Source: Bacteroidota bacterium (GTDB taxonomy: Bacteria; Bacteroidota; Bacteroidia; Flavobacteriales_E; Vicingaceae). Taken from it: a stretch of DNA of 64,000 nucleotides. Position 1 is the first letter of the stretch, and each line of letters opens with the position of its first letter. Positions 1 through 8,762 of this stretch are shown in pieces. Location of the stretch: contig JABFGJ010000004.1 of NCBI GenBank assembly GCA_013112545.1, forward strand, positions 62,001 to 126,000, given 5' to 3'. A program made the translations under genes and the position numbers. A model generated the notes under the pieces. The model was not told where the DNA came from and searched no databases. It saw nothing but the letters and a program-made list of their open reading frames with translations.

Positions 1-411
1 GGCAATTAAATCATACAAACGACCAGGTGTGCCCACAATAATGTCGCAACCACTCAAAATAGCTTTTTTTTGAGAGTTGATATTTGTACCACCATAAATC
101 TTTAAAACTCTTACCGTCATGTATTTGGCGTAAAGCTCTATTTGGTCTGCGATTTGAACAGCCAACTCTCGGGTAGGTACTAGGATTAATACACGTGGCG
201 TATCTTGGGTTGAATATTTTAAATCTTGTAAAATTGGAAGAGAAAAAGCGAGTGTTTTACCAGTACCAGTTTGTGAAATTCCAATTACATTTTTTCCTGA
301 CCGAATTATTGGAAATGCTCTTTCTTGGATAGGAGTTGGGTTTTTAAAACCCAAATCTTCCATTGCATTATATAAAGGATTTGAAATGGCTAAATTCTGG
401 AAAGTAATCAT
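1..411 (-). CDS. DEAD-box ATP-dependent RNA helicase, N-terminal part (cut by window edge)
   Basis: This is the first 137 codons of a DEAD-box RNA helicase, an ATP-dependent RNA-unwinding enzyme used in ribosome assembly or RNA turnover. Reading the minus strand from the ATG at 411 gives MITFQNLAIS, then a Q-motif (GFKNPTPIQ), motif I (SQTGTGKT, Walker A), motif Ia (PTRELA), a GG motif (YGGTN) and motif Ib (TPGR), all in the family order. The DEAD motif and the whole second RecA domain lie beyond position 1. The lack of any N-terminal extension fits the RhlE/DbpA-like bacterial group, but the subfamily cannot be fixed from this part. The gene is on the same strand as the next ones upstream, with 21 bp between its start and the stop of the arylsulfotransferase-like gene. 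Confidence 0.93.
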   Translation of the reverse strand, partial: MITFQNLAISNPLYNAMEDLGFKNPTPIQERAFPIIRSGKNVIGISQTGTGKTLAFSLPILQDLKYSTQDTPRVLILVPTRELAVQIADQIELYAKYMTVRVLKIYGGTNINSQKKAILSGCDIIVGTPGRLYDLIA

Positions 412-432
412 TACTATTTGTTAAGGGTTTTA

Positions 433-2031
433 CTATTTTAAGAACATTACTTTTTTAATTCCTACTTGCTTGTTTGCATAAACTTTAAGGAAATACAATC
501 CGCTTAATTCTTGGCTTATTTTTATTTGATTGCCATTAAAATGATTAATCTTTTTAATGAGTTGACCATTTGAATGATATAATTCTATTCTATCAAATTG
601 ATAGTTTGAATTAAACTGAATTATGCCATTTGTTGATGGGTTTGCTATTCCAAAGGATAGAGAAAAATCTTGTTCATTAATTCCAACAGATATACACGTG
701 TCTGAAAGGGTATTAGAATCTTCTATTAACCCCATAGATAACATGTTTTTACCAATAAATGCAGGATGAGTGCTTGGGTATTTTTCGGCTCTAAAAACAA
801 CATTGAGATTGGTATTGGTTGAGCCTTGTGCTGCTATGGATGTGCCAGAAGGATTTTTGTAAACCCACAGTACATTTCCAGATTTATCTACTTCAAAAAA
901 CTGACCTATGCTTGTTTGGCAAACCATAAAATTTCCATTGGGTAAACTGTGTGCGCCAGATTTTCTATTTTCAAATAAAGTATCACCTAAAACTGTTCCA
1001 CTGAAACTCCAATCATAACTGCTAGGTAAATACATGTTATTAGCCATGCTGTATTGACCATTAACTATGCTTGGATTTATTAAATGAACTGAGCTATAAT
1101 GGACATTGCTATCATTGTCATTATTAAAAACAGAAATTTTACCTGCATCTAAATATCCATCCTCAACCCATTTAGAATCATGTTGACCAATGAGTTTTTG
1201 ATCACTAGGAGTACCTTGTCTATATACAGCAGGATTTCCCCAGCGCCATAGGAAGTCACCTCCTTTACCACTATTGCCTCCCATGTGACTCGCGGCTTCA
1301 GCACTTGATGTGCTATGGTCAATTATATGAATTTCGCTGAGGTGACGTGCAGAGATAATAATTTGGTCTAATGTAGCATTGTAATCAATTCCATTAGCAT
1401 GTGTATAATCAGAATTGTGAGTTGTTTTATAATTAATATCTAGCAGTTCAGGGTGATTTTCAACTATTCCAAAATTGGCTTTTGTAGAATCAAAATCTTG
1501 AATAAAATGATCGGCATATTTCCACTCCCAGATTAAATTTGCTCCATTAGTTCCTTGTGGTTGCAATTCAATCAGTTTATCAAGTTTAAATTCAGCATCA
1601 ATGCGATTGGAATCTCTACCCATAGCTATAGCTTCAGCTTTTGTATATCTATCTGTTAACAAGCAAAGTATATTTCCGTTTGGTAATGGCTCTATATCAT
1701 GGTGTTGTCTGTATCCATTCAAGTCCATGGCATAAGACCAAATTAAATTATTGTTCCAATCTCTTATTTCTAAAGAGTCTTTTCCTGCGCGAAGCAAATT
1801 TCCATTATTTAAAAGGTAACAAGTTGCACCAGGAAATTCACTAAAAGTCCATTCATTTAGTTTTTCACCGCAATTATTAATGAGGTAAACGTGATTGTTT
1901 CTTTCTGGAGAGAACAGGGTGTAGTATTCTGCTAAACTTGTATCTGTTTTCAATAAACCTACTGTTGGAGCTTGGCTGTATGAGTTGATGTTTGCTAATA
2001 ATAGTAAAGCAATTCCGATTATTTTATGCAT
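433..2031 (-). CDS. Arylsulfotransferase (ASST)-like exported protein with T9SS C-terminal domain
   Basis: A 532-residue exported protein. Residues 1-20 form a signal peptide ending SYSQ. The body has the repeated beta-blade pattern of the ASST/aryl-sulfate sulfotransferase family: LNNGNLLRAGKD, the QHHDIEPLPNGNILCL segment, HANGIDY, IIISARHLSEIHIID, WRWGNP and HSLPNGNFMVCQT. Family members are beta-propellers; the best known move sulfate between phenols, but many Bacteroidota homologues are untested, so the substrate is unknown. The last ~75 residues (FGIANPSTNG to GLYFLKVYANKQVGIKKVMFLK in pieces) look like a type-A T9SS sorting domain, implying export across the outer membrane and surface anchoring or release. 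The start lies 1 bp after the stop of the TlpA-like gene, so the two are probably co-transcribed. Confidence 0.82.
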   Translation of the reverse strand: MHKIIGIALLLLANINSYSQAPTVGLLKTDTSLAEYYTLFSPERNNHVYLINNCGEKLNEWTFSEFPGATCYLLNNGNLLRAGKDSLEIRDWNNNLIWSYAMDLNGYRQHHDIEPLPNGNILCLLTDRYTKAEAIAMGRDSNRIDAEFKLDKLIELQPQGTNGANLIWEWKYADHFIQDFDSTKANFGIVENHPELLDINYKTTHNSDYTHANGIDYNATLDQIIISARHLSEIHIIDHSTSSAEAASHMGGNSGKGGDFLWRWGNPAVYRQGTPSDQKLIGQHDSKWVEDGYLDAGKISVFNNDNDSNVHYSSVHLINPSIVNGQYSMANNMYLPSSYDWSFSGTVLGDTLFENRKSGAHSLPNGNFMVCQTSIGQFFEVDKSGNVLWVYKNPSGTSIAAQGSTNTNLNVVFRAEKYPSTHPAFIGKNMLSMGLIEDSNTLSDTCISVGINEQDFSLSFGIANPSTNGIIQFNSNYQFDRIELYHSNGQLIKKINHFNGNQIKISQELSGLYFLKVYANKQVGIKKVMFLK

Positions 2032-2032
2032 G

Positions 2033-3391
2033 TTATATTTTTAGTTCATTTAATAATTCAAGTAATTTAGGGCTAGAAGGTCTAGCGGCATCGGCATCTA
2101 TAATTTTTCCGCTTGGGTCTATAAGTATGAAACGAGGTATGCTGTTGATTTCATATGCTCTAATAAAATCAGATTCCCAGGCTTGGTCTGCGAATAATTG
2201 TATGCCGTTTAATTCTTTATCTTTTACCATTTTTATCCAAGTTTCATGGTCGTTTTCTCGATCAACAGAAATACTAACAAAGTGAATGTTTTTGTTATGA
2301 AAGGCCGCTTCAATTTCTTTTAAAGCAGGAATTTCTCGAATACATGGCCCACACCAAGTTGCCCAAACATCAATATAAACGTACTTTCCTAATAGGTCTT
2401 TTAGTGAACTAGTTCCACCAGCATGATTTTCGTAATCAACAAAGGAAGGCGAGGGGTTTCCTTTTTGTAACAAAACCATTTTTTGATACAATACTGTATA
2501 TTTAGCATGGTAGCTTGTGTCGCTAACTGCATTTATTAAAAATTGATACATCGTTTCTAATTCCTCATTTGGAGATATAATGTAGGCCGCCATATCGTTT
2601 AATAGTTCATCTCTGATTAATCCATTAGGCCATTCTTCTGTTGCATTAAAGATTGCTTGACTGTACGAAATACTATCTGGTGCTTCATTAATTTTTTGTT
2701 CAAAAACAGTATTGATTAAATCAACATAAGAACTAGAGTTTTTAAAAGCATTTTCGTCGTTTATTGAAAATTCAACTTGATTTGATATAAAATCGGCTGA
2801 TACTTTGAAATCTGGCAAGTCGGCATAATGACGGTGATAAGTAGGGTAGATTAGCAGTTGTCTCGCATAATTGTATTTAGCGTTGTTTAATTGATCTGCT
2901 TTAAAATTAGCATCTATTTTTTGATTGTTAATTAATTGTACTATGCTATCTTTTATTGTTTTACATGAGCTAATAAATTGATTTTCATCTTGTGAGTAAA
3001 ATTCTGTAGGATCTCCCATCATAACTTCTTCAACTAGATATGTAGAAGCCAATACATTGTTTTCGGCTGCGCCTATTCCTGAATATTTGATACTTTCATC
3101 AAATTCTTCAATGTTTATATTCAGATTTAAGCTTTTCCCATTTTGTAAGAATAAAGCAGAACTTTCTCTGCCAATTCTAAAGGAATAGTATCCATTGTCT
3201 ATAAATAAGGTGTCGTAAAAGGAACCCTTCTCACTAATTGCAATAGCTTTTCTAAAGTCTTTACGACTAACAATTATGCTATCCGAATTAGAATTGATAA
3301 TGGTTCCGCTAAAAACTAAGTAATTTATTTGTTCTTGTTTTGCACAAGCACAAAGCACTAATACACTAAATATTAGAATGATTTTTTTCAT
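2033..3391 (-). CDS. TlpA-like thioredoxin-fold lipoprotein
   Basis: A 452-residue protein with a lipoprotein signal (lipobox LCAC, lipidated Cys at about 16). An N-terminal DUF4369-like beta region (about 25-105, FSGTIINSNSDSI) is followed by a helical middle part and a C-terminal thioredoxin domain. The active site is WCGPC at 346-350 inside VYIDVWATWCGPC, and the cis-Pro loop is SIPRFILID near the end. Such proteins act as periplasmic thiol-disulfide reductases or in redox maintenance of exported proteins; many copies occur in Bacteroidota and the specific partner cannot be told. It is the upstream gene of a pair with the arylsulfotransferase-like gene (1-bp gap). Some ASSTs need a disulfide, so a helper role is conceivable but not shown. 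Confidence 0.88.
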   Translation of the reverse strand: MKKIILIFSVLVLCACAKQEQINYLVFSGTIINSNSDSIIVSRKDFRKAIAISEKGSFYDTLFIDNGYYSFRIGRESSALFLQNGKSLNLNINIEEFDESIKYSGIGAAENNVLASTYLVEEVMMGDPTEFYSQDENQFISSCKTIKDSIVQLINNQKIDANFKADQLNNAKYNYARQLLIYPTYHRHYADLPDFKVSADFISNQVEFSINDENAFKNSSSYVDLINTVFEQKINEAPDSISYSQAIFNATEEWPNGLIRDELLNDMAAYIISPNEELETMYQFLINAVSDTSYHAKYTVLYQKMVLLQKGNPSPSFVDYENHAGGTSSLKDLLGKYVYIDVWATWCGPCIREIPALKEIEAAFHNKNIHFVSISVDRENDHETWIKMVKDKELNGIQLFADQAWESDFIRAYEINSIPRFILIDPSGKIIDADAARPSSPKLLELLNELKI

Positions 3392-3483
3392 AAATTAGTT
3401 TTAAAATACAATGTTACAAATATAGAGCTTGCAAAGGCATTCTTTTTGCACAAAATGTGAGTAAAATCCTAGAAATTAAATTC

Positions 3484-3903
3484 TTATGATTTGTGTTTTG
3501 CAGTCATATAAGCAAATGATTGTTCAATTAATTGCTTTAGTATTGTTAGATCTATATCGGATAATTTATTTACATATAGACAAGAAGCACCAGTTTTGAA
3601 TTTCCCAAGTTGTTGCATTAATTCATCATATCTTTCAAAACCTGGGATAATGTAAATGGATATTGCTGTTTTTCGAGGAGAAAATCCAACTTTAAAGAAA
3701 TCTCCTTCTCGACCACTTTCGTATTTATAATGGTAGTTTCCAAATCCTATCAAGTTTGTTCCCCAAAGCACACCTTTCTCATTTGTGATACTAGTCATTA
3801 ATTCCAATAAAACATAAGCGTCTTTTTTCTTTTGTTCATGCTCCACTGTTTCAATGAAATCAGTTACTGAGGCTGTAGTTGCTTGTGTTTTGTTTGCTGC
3901 CAT
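3484..3903 (-). CDS. DUF1801 (YdhG/YjhX-like) domain protein
   Basis: A small cytoplasmic protein of 139 residues with no signal peptide. The pattern FIETVEHEQKKKDAYVLLELM, then GTNLIGFGNYHYKYESGREGD, a hydrophobic strand (AISIYIIPGF) and a closing KLSDIDLTILKQLIEQSF helix matches DUF1801 proteins. The fold is found in small proteins of unknown biochemical function; no catalytic residues are assigned. It is the last of three closely packed minus-strand genes, 1 bp after the GNAT gene, which in turn follows apaG by 6 bp. Shared transcription does not identify a function here. I am sure of the gene and fairly sure of the family. Confidence 0.8.
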   Translation of the reverse strand: MAANKTQATTASVTDFIETVEHEQKKKDAYVLLELMTSITNEKGVLWGTNLIGFGNYHYKYESGREGDFFKVGFSPRKTAISIYIIPGFERYDELMQQLGKFKTGASCLYVNKLSDIDLTILKQLIEQSFAYMTAKHKS

Positions 3904-3904
3904 T

Positions 3905-4186
3905 TTAATTTAGAATGTCATGAAAGTTTTCATTTTTCTGAATTAACTTTTCAGCATAAGAGCAAGTTGGAATAATTTTTAAATTATTTTCTCGAGCATA
4001 TTTTACTGCTGCTTCTAATAATAAAAAACCCAAACCTATTCCTCTAAATTGTTCTTTTACTTCAGTGTGGTGAATGTTGATTGTATTTTCATCAACTTTA
4101 AAATAATTCATTTCAGCACCTACAATACCTTCTTTTTGAATGTAAAATTTTCCAGTTTTACCAGAAAATTGATGTTTTATTTCCAT
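3905..4186 (-). CDS. Small GNAT-family N-acetyltransferase (YidJ/NATD1-like)
   Basis: A 93-residue single-domain GNAT protein. It holds the beta strands GKFYIQKEGIVGAEMNYF and INIHHTEV, the acetyl-CoA pyrophosphate loop QFRGIGLG (fitting Q/RxxGxG), the following helix LLLEAAVKYARENN, and the strand KIIPTCSYAEKLI that ends the core. This is the compact NATD1/YjdJ type of about 90-100 residues, so it is full length despite its size. Acceptor substrates of this subfamily are generally unknown. It sits between apaG and the DUF1801 gene in a tight minus-strand cluster. Confidence 0.87.
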   Translation of the reverse strand: MEIKHQFSGKTGKFYIQKEGIVGAEMNYFKVDENTINIHHTEVKEQFRGIGLGFLLLEAAVKYARENNLKIIPTCSYAEKLIQKNENFHDILN

Positions 4187-4192
4187 GTTGTT

Positions 4193-4579
4193 TTAGTTTA
4201 ACCTACTCGGTGTAATTAGTTGAAACTCTGGAATCTTTGCTTCAAATAGTTTGTTGTCATCCATGCGTTTCATCAAATAGGTTCCCCACATCATACCAAT
4301 ATCTGTCTTCAAATTACAAAACGATTGGTATTCGTGAATTTGATTGGGTAAAATAATAGGCTGTTCGCCAATTACTCCTTCGCCTTTAACTTCTGTGTAA
4401 GTGCCGTTTGAGTCAAATATATACCAATGCCTGCTTAATAATTGTACAGCTTGATTGCTCTGATTCTGTATTTTAATATGATAGCTAAAAAGAAAATCTT
4501 CGATAAGATCAAGAGTATTTCCTCTTTCGAACTTAGTATCAACTGTTATTACAATATTTTCAGTTACACTTGTGGACAT
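4193..4579 (-). CDS. apaG: ApaG family protein
   Basis: A 128-residue ApaG protein. Visible family features are the opening VTENIVITVDTKF, FSYHIKIQNQS, LLSRHWYIFDSNG, VKGEGVIGEQPIILP and the closing GMMWGTYLMKRMDDNKLFEAKIPEF. ApaG has a fibronectin-III-like fold. In enterobacteria it is linked to Co2+ resistance and diadenosine tetraphosphate, and the same fold occurs in F-box and polymerase-interacting proteins of eukaryotes; its true activity is unresolved. Length matches the family (about 125). It is the first gene of the apaG-GNAT-DUF1801 cluster and starts 25 bp after the stop of the plug-domain gene, so all four may share a transcript. Confidence 0.93.
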   Translation of the reverse strand: MSTSVTENIVITVDTKFERGNTLDLIEDFLFSYHIKIQNQSNQAVQLLSRHWYIFDSNGTYTEVKGEGVIGEQPIILPNQIHEYQSFCNLKTDIGMMWGTYLMKRMDDNKLFEAKIPEFQLITPSRLN

Positions 4580-4604
4580 GGAACAATATTAACAAAAAAT
4601 CAGA

Positions 4605-5990
4605 TTATTTAAATTGATTAAATGAGTTTTTAATTTCAAAACCAACTAAACGATCATAAATTTCTCCTGGTTTTCGATGATAAATTAGAAAATAGTATTC
4701 ATTTTCAGTGGCCGAGTGTGTTCCTTCAATAATTGACATATCTCCAACATCAGATCCGTGAGGTAAAACCGAATAATTGTAATTATAATACCCTTGTTTT
4801 ATTGGAACTGTTAGCACATATTCATTGTTTACCTCTACATAGTTCATTTTAAACTTTTCTTGATGTTTCCAATCGCTCAATTGGCCATATACGTAAACAT
4901 CGCCGTTATCAACTGGAGATTCTCTTTTCAAAGTAAAGTGAGTTGTTAAATAATCTCCATCTCTATTGCTGTTGTCGCTATTGTCTCGTTTAATTAAATA
5001 GTTTCCATTTAAGTCTTGCTGACTGTAATACCTTTTATAAGAACGAGGCTCTTCGGGCAATAAAAACAAATGCACTTTATTATCTATTATTTGAATTCCA
5101 TCTACATTAATCGACTGAAAACGAATGTTTTTAGCATCAAAAAACCGAAATTCATTTAAACCATCAAAAAGGTTATTATCTTCATAATTGTAAACTAGTT
5201 TAGAGCCATTTACAAACAATGGTTTTAAAGAAGTTATGGCATTGTCCCACCTTCTATTTTGCAAAATGACTACTTTCAAATCTTGATAAGGATCTCTCAC
5301 AGGATATAATGACAAGTCAAGTTCAAAATCTATTTCTTGTTTGTAATCTCTATACCTAGCTAAAGTAGCTATGTGAATATTTGAATTAATTTTAATTTGC
5401 TCATCAACTATATAGAAGCGTTTTGTTAAAACGATTTTTTCCGGATCATTATCTTCATAAATCTTTATGAGGTAATTTCCTGATAATTTAAATTGAATAT
5501 TCTCATTTGGGAAGGTAAGCTGAAAGTGCATGTAAGGAATGTAGGTATTAAAGGAGTAACTGTAATTCTCAATAAAACCACTAAAAAAGCCTTCAATAAA
5601 TTCTTGAGTATTTAAACCAGATGGTTCCCAATTCGCATTACAATGAATAAACTCATATGAATAAGTTTTGTATTTCCGATCGAAATCATCAAAGTGTAGC
5701 TCTAATTGTTTGTTATCTCTAAGGTATAAAGTAGGATAACTCAAAGGTTGGTCTTTTAAATAAAGTTGAGCGCTACTTATATTATCTTTATAAATGTAGT
5801 CATCGTATTTTAGTTGCACTAAATCTTCCTCTGAGTTGCTTTCTGGTTCTATATATATGTTTGGTTCCTGCAATTCTGCATTCCATTCTTTTTTAGGTTT
5901 TTCGCTAATTTCTTTTTTAGGTTTACACGAAACAAAACAAAGTGAAAAAAGGAGTATAAATAATATGGATTTTGTTAAGGTATTCTGCAT
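4605..5990 (-). CDS. DUF5103 / T9SS plug-domain lipoprotein
   Basis: About 461 residues. I chose the ATG at 5990 (MQNTLTKSIL) over the upstream ATG at 6005 because it gives a standard lipoprotein signal ending FVSC. The sequence PTLYLRDNKQLELHFDDFD, SYEFIHCNANWEPSGL, FLSGNYL-type FKLSGNYLIKIYEDND, and a C-terminal immunoglobulin-like part (DVYVYGQLSDWKHQEKFKM, GYYNYNYSVLPHG) is the DUF5103 architecture. That family includes the Plug protein that closes the alternative side gate of the T9SS translocon SprA. The match suggests a role in type IX secretion, consistent with several T9SS cargo genes in the window, but DUF5103 paralogues exist, so identity with the SprA plug is likely rather than certain. 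Confidence 0.8.
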   Translation of the reverse strand: MQNTLTKSILFILLFSLCFVSCKPKKEISEKPKKEWNAELQEPNIYIEPESNSEEDLVQLKYDDYIYKDNISSAQLYLKDQPLSYPTLYLRDNKQLELHFDDFDRKYKTYSYEFIHCNANWEPSGLNTQEFIEGFFSGFIENYSYSFNTYIPYMHFQLTFPNENIQFKLSGNYLIKIYEDNDPEKIVLTKRFYIVDEQIKINSNIHIATLARYRDYKQEIDFELDLSLYPVRDPYQDLKVVILQNRRWDNAITSLKPLFVNGSKLVYNYEDNNLFDGLNEFRFFDAKNIRFQSINVDGIQIIDNKVHLFLLPEEPRSYKRYYSQQDLNGNYLIKRDNSDNSNRDGDYLTTHFTLKRESPVDNGDVYVYGQLSDWKHQEKFKMNYVEVNNEYVLTVPIKQGYYNYNYSVLPHGSDVGDMSIIEGTHSATENEYYFLIYHRKPGEIYDRLVGFEIKNSFNQFK

Positions 5991-6152
5991 AAGTAAAAAC
6001 ATCATGCCGCTAAATTAAATTTTATCTCTAATTAAATGACAAAAAATAATTTCATCTTATTGAAATACAAGAAAGAAAATTATGTATAAAAGGTAAGATT
6101 GAGGGAGAATTAAAAATTCGATATAAATGGTGCTTTAAATTAAGAGAAGTAT

Positions 6153-6160
6153 TATTTTTG
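6153..6160 (+). promoter_or_regulatory. Candidate -7 promoter box of the nqr operon
   Basis: TATTTTTG matches the Bacteroidota -7 consensus TAnnTTTG and lies 28 bp before the nqrA ATG at 6189, giving a short leader. No clear TTG -33 element is seen at the usual ~19-bp spacing, so the call rests on the -7 box alone. Confidence 0.45.
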
Positions 6161-6188
6161 CACCCGAAATTCGAATTGATACTTAATT

Positions 6189-7538
6189 ATGTCAAAAGTG
6201 CTTAAAATCAAAAAAGGAACGGACATTAAATTAATTGGTGAAGCTGAGAAGGTTGTAGCTGATGCTCCTTATTCCGAAACGATTGCAATTAAACCAACAG
6301 ATTTCCCAGGTCTAAAGCCAAAAATGGCTGTTAAAGTTGGAGATGAAGTAAAAGCTGGAACTACCTTATTCTACGATAAAGATAACGAGCAAATTAAATT
6401 TGCTTCTCCTGTAAGCGGTGAAATAGCTGAAATTAAAAGAGGAGAAAAGCGAGTTATTTTAGAGGTTGTTGTAATAGCAGATAAGGAAATAAAGTATGAA
6501 GACTTTAAGGCTGCTGATCCATCATCTTTAAGTAAAGATGAAATATTGGCGAAAATGACATCAAGCGGTGTTTGGCCTTTTGTAAAGCAAAGACCTTACG
6601 ATGTGGTTGCTAACCCTACCAAAAACCCAAAAGCAATTTTTATTTCTGCTTTTGATTCAGCACCACTAGCAGCAGATAATGACTTTATTATGCATGGCGA
6701 AAATGCGACTTTCCAAAAAGGAATTGATGCATTGGCAAAGTTAACTGCTGGTAAAGTTCATTTGACAATAAATGGAGCAGAAAAAGCAGATGAGGTTTTT
6801 ACTTCAGCTAAAAATGTTCAATTAAATAAAATTTCTGGTCCACATCCTGCTGGAAATGTAGGTGTTCAAATACACCACATAGACCCAATTGCAAAAGGAG
6901 AAGTTGTTTGGACTGTGAAACCTCAAGACGTATTGATTATCGGTAGATTATTTGAAACTGGTAAATTTGATGCAAGTAGAGTAGTAGCTGTTACTGGACC
7001 ACAAATCAAGAACCCAAAATATTATAAAACCATTTTAGGCACTAATACTAAGGCTTTGTTTTCAGAAATGAAAGATGGAATTTCTAGGTTTATAAGTGGT
7101 AATGTGCTAACTGGAACTAGAATCAATCAAGATGGCTATTTAGGTTTTTATGATACTCAACTGACTTCAATATTAGAAGGTGGTAAACCAAGAATGTTTG
7201 GTTGGATTACTCCAAATCCAGATCAATTTAGTATCTCAAGAACTTTAGTATCTTGGTTAACTCCAAACAAAAAATACAACTTAACGGCCGACCAAAATGG
7301 AGAAGGGCGACCATTCGTTGTTACTGAAGAATACGAAAAGGTTTTTCCATTTGATATTTATCCAGTTCAATTAATAAAATCGATTATGATTGATGATATT
7401 GAATTGATGGAAAACTTAGGAATATATGAGGTAGCGCCTGAGGATTTTGCATTGTGCGAAACAATCTGTACTTCAAAAATAGAATCTCAAAAAATTGTTA
7501 GAGATGGCTTGTTGATGCTTAAGGCAGAAATGAGTTAA
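6189..7538 (+). CDS. nqrA: Na+-translocating NADH:quinone reductase subunit A
   Basis: NqrA, 449 residues, the peripheral cytoplasmic subunit of the Na+-pumping NADH:quinone oxidoreductase; known work places part of the quinone-handling site on it. It begins MSKVLKIKKGTDIKLIGEAE and carries the family blocks KPTDFPGLKPKMAVKVGDEVKAGTTLFYDK, VSGEIAEIKRGEKR, GVWPFVKQRPYD, GPHPAGNVGVQIHHIDPI and FPFDIYPVQLIKSIMIDD, then CETICTSKIE. Length equals the usual ~446. It is the first of six genes in the canonical order A-F, 22 bp before nqrB. Presence of nqrA separates this operon from the related rnf operons. Confidence 0.98.
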   Translation: MSKVLKIKKGTDIKLIGEAEKVVADAPYSETIAIKPTDFPGLKPKMAVKVGDEVKAGTTLFYDKDNEQIKFASPVSGEIAEIKRGEKRVILEVVVIADKEIKYEDFKAADPSSLSKDEILAKMTSSGVWPFVKQRPYDVVANPTKNPKAIFISAFDSAPLAADNDFIMHGENATFQKGIDALAKLTAGKVHLTINGAEKADEVFTSAKNVQLNKISGPHPAGNVGVQIHHIDPIAKGEVVWTVKPQDVLIIGRLFETGKFDASRVVAVTGPQIKNPKYYKTILGTNTKALFSEMKDGISRFISGNVLTGTRINQDGYLGFYDTQLTSILEGGKPRMFGWITPNPDQFSISRTLVSWLTPNKKYNLTADQNGEGRPFVVTEEYEKVFPFDIYPVQLIKSIMIDDIELMENLGIYEVAPEDFALCETICTSKIESQKIVRDGLLMLKAEMS

Positions 7539-7560
7539 ATCGATAAATCTTTATAATTAG

Positions 7561-8751
7561 ATGAATCCAATACATAATTTATTAGAAAAAGTAAAACCCA
7601 ACTTTGAAAAAGGTGGGAAGTTTGAAAAGTTCTATCCTGTTTACGATGGTATGGCTACTTTTCTATTTGTTCCAGGTCACACGACCCATTCAGGTTCACA
7701 CATTCGAGACGGAATTGATTTGAAGCGCACCATGATTATGGTTGTTATTGCCATGATTCCTGCTTTGTTATTTGGTATCTGGAATACTGGATATCAGCAC
7801 TTTCTTGCTTTAGGAGAAACGGTTACGTTTATGGATCAATTCATATATGGTGCAATCCAAGTATTGCCAATAGTGATTGTTTCTTATGGTGTAGGATTAG
7901 GAGTTGAATTTATTTTTTGCATCATCAATAAGCATCAAATAAACGAAGGATTTTTAGTGTCAGGGATGTTGATTCCACTCATTTTGCCAGTTGAAATTCC
8001 ATTGTGGATGGTTGCAGCAGCAACAATCTTTGCTGTAGTAATAGGTAAAGAAGTTTTTGGTGGTACAGGAATGAATATCGTAAATGTTGCTTTAACAGCT
8101 AGGGCTTTTTTATTCTTTGCTTATCCAACATGGATGTCCGGAGATAAAGTTTGGATTGGTGACATGACCGACAAAACCTTAGCATTTGCAGATGGTTCAA
8201 CAGGTGCAACTTTGTTAGCTCAAGCAACTCAAAAATCTTCTGGTTTTATAGATGCAGCGGGAGTTGCCTATCAGGACACGTTTATGAGCGCATTTATGGG
8301 AATGGTACCAGGATCAATCGGTGAAACTTCTACTTTAGCTATACTTATAGGTGCAGCCATTTTATTAATTACAGGTATTGCTTCATGGAAAATCATGTTG
8401 TCTGGAGTTGTAGGTGGATATGTCATGAGTTTATTGTTCAACCTATGGGGAGCAAATGAGTTTATGTTGGTTCCAGCTCATGAGCAACTTGTTTTTGGTG
8501 GTTTTATGTTCGGTATTGTATTCATGGCAACAGACCCAGTTACTGCTGCACAAACAGGAGTTGGTAAATACATTTATGGGTTTTTAATTGGTTTCTTAGC
8601 GATTATGATTCGTGTATTTAACCCAGCTTACCCAGAGGGTGTTATGTTGGCTATCTTGTTTATGAATGTTATGGCTCCACTTATAGACCATTACGTTATT
8701 GAGGCTAATGTAAAAAGAAGAAAAAAAAGAACTGTAGCTATTGCTGCATAA
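7561..8751 (+). CDS. nqrB: Na+-translocating NADH:quinone reductase subunit B
   Basis: NqrB, 396 residues, an integral membrane subunit that carries a covalently bound FMN and riboflavin and forms part of the Na+ pathway. The FMN-attachment motif is seen as DGSTGATLLA with the acceptor threonine at about residue 217. Other family marks are PGHTTHSGSHIRDGIDLKRTM near the N-terminus, VFGGTGMNIVNVALTARAF, and MATDPVTAAQT near the C-terminus, which resembles the conserved pump motif. About ten hydrophobic segments are visible. It lies 22 bp after nqrA and 11 bp before nqrC. Confidence 0.98.
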   Translation: MNPIHNLLEKVKPNFEKGGKFEKFYPVYDGMATFLFVPGHTTHSGSHIRDGIDLKRTMIMVVIAMIPALLFGIWNTGYQHFLALGETVTFMDQFIYGAIQVLPIVIVSYGVGLGVEFIFCIINKHQINEGFLVSGMLIPLILPVEIPLWMVAAATIFAVVIGKEVFGGTGMNIVNVALTARAFLFFAYPTWMSGDKVWIGDMTDKTLAFADGSTGATLLAQATQKSSGFIDAAGVAYQDTFMSAFMGMVPGSIGETSTLAILIGAAILLITGIASWKIMLSGVVGGYVMSLLFNLWGANEFMLVPAHEQLVFGGFMFGIVFMATDPVTAAQTGVGKYIYGFLIGFLAIMIRVFNPAYPEGVMLAILFMNVMAPLIDHYVIEANVKRRKKRTVAIAA

Positions 8752-8762
8752 AATTGTAAGAA

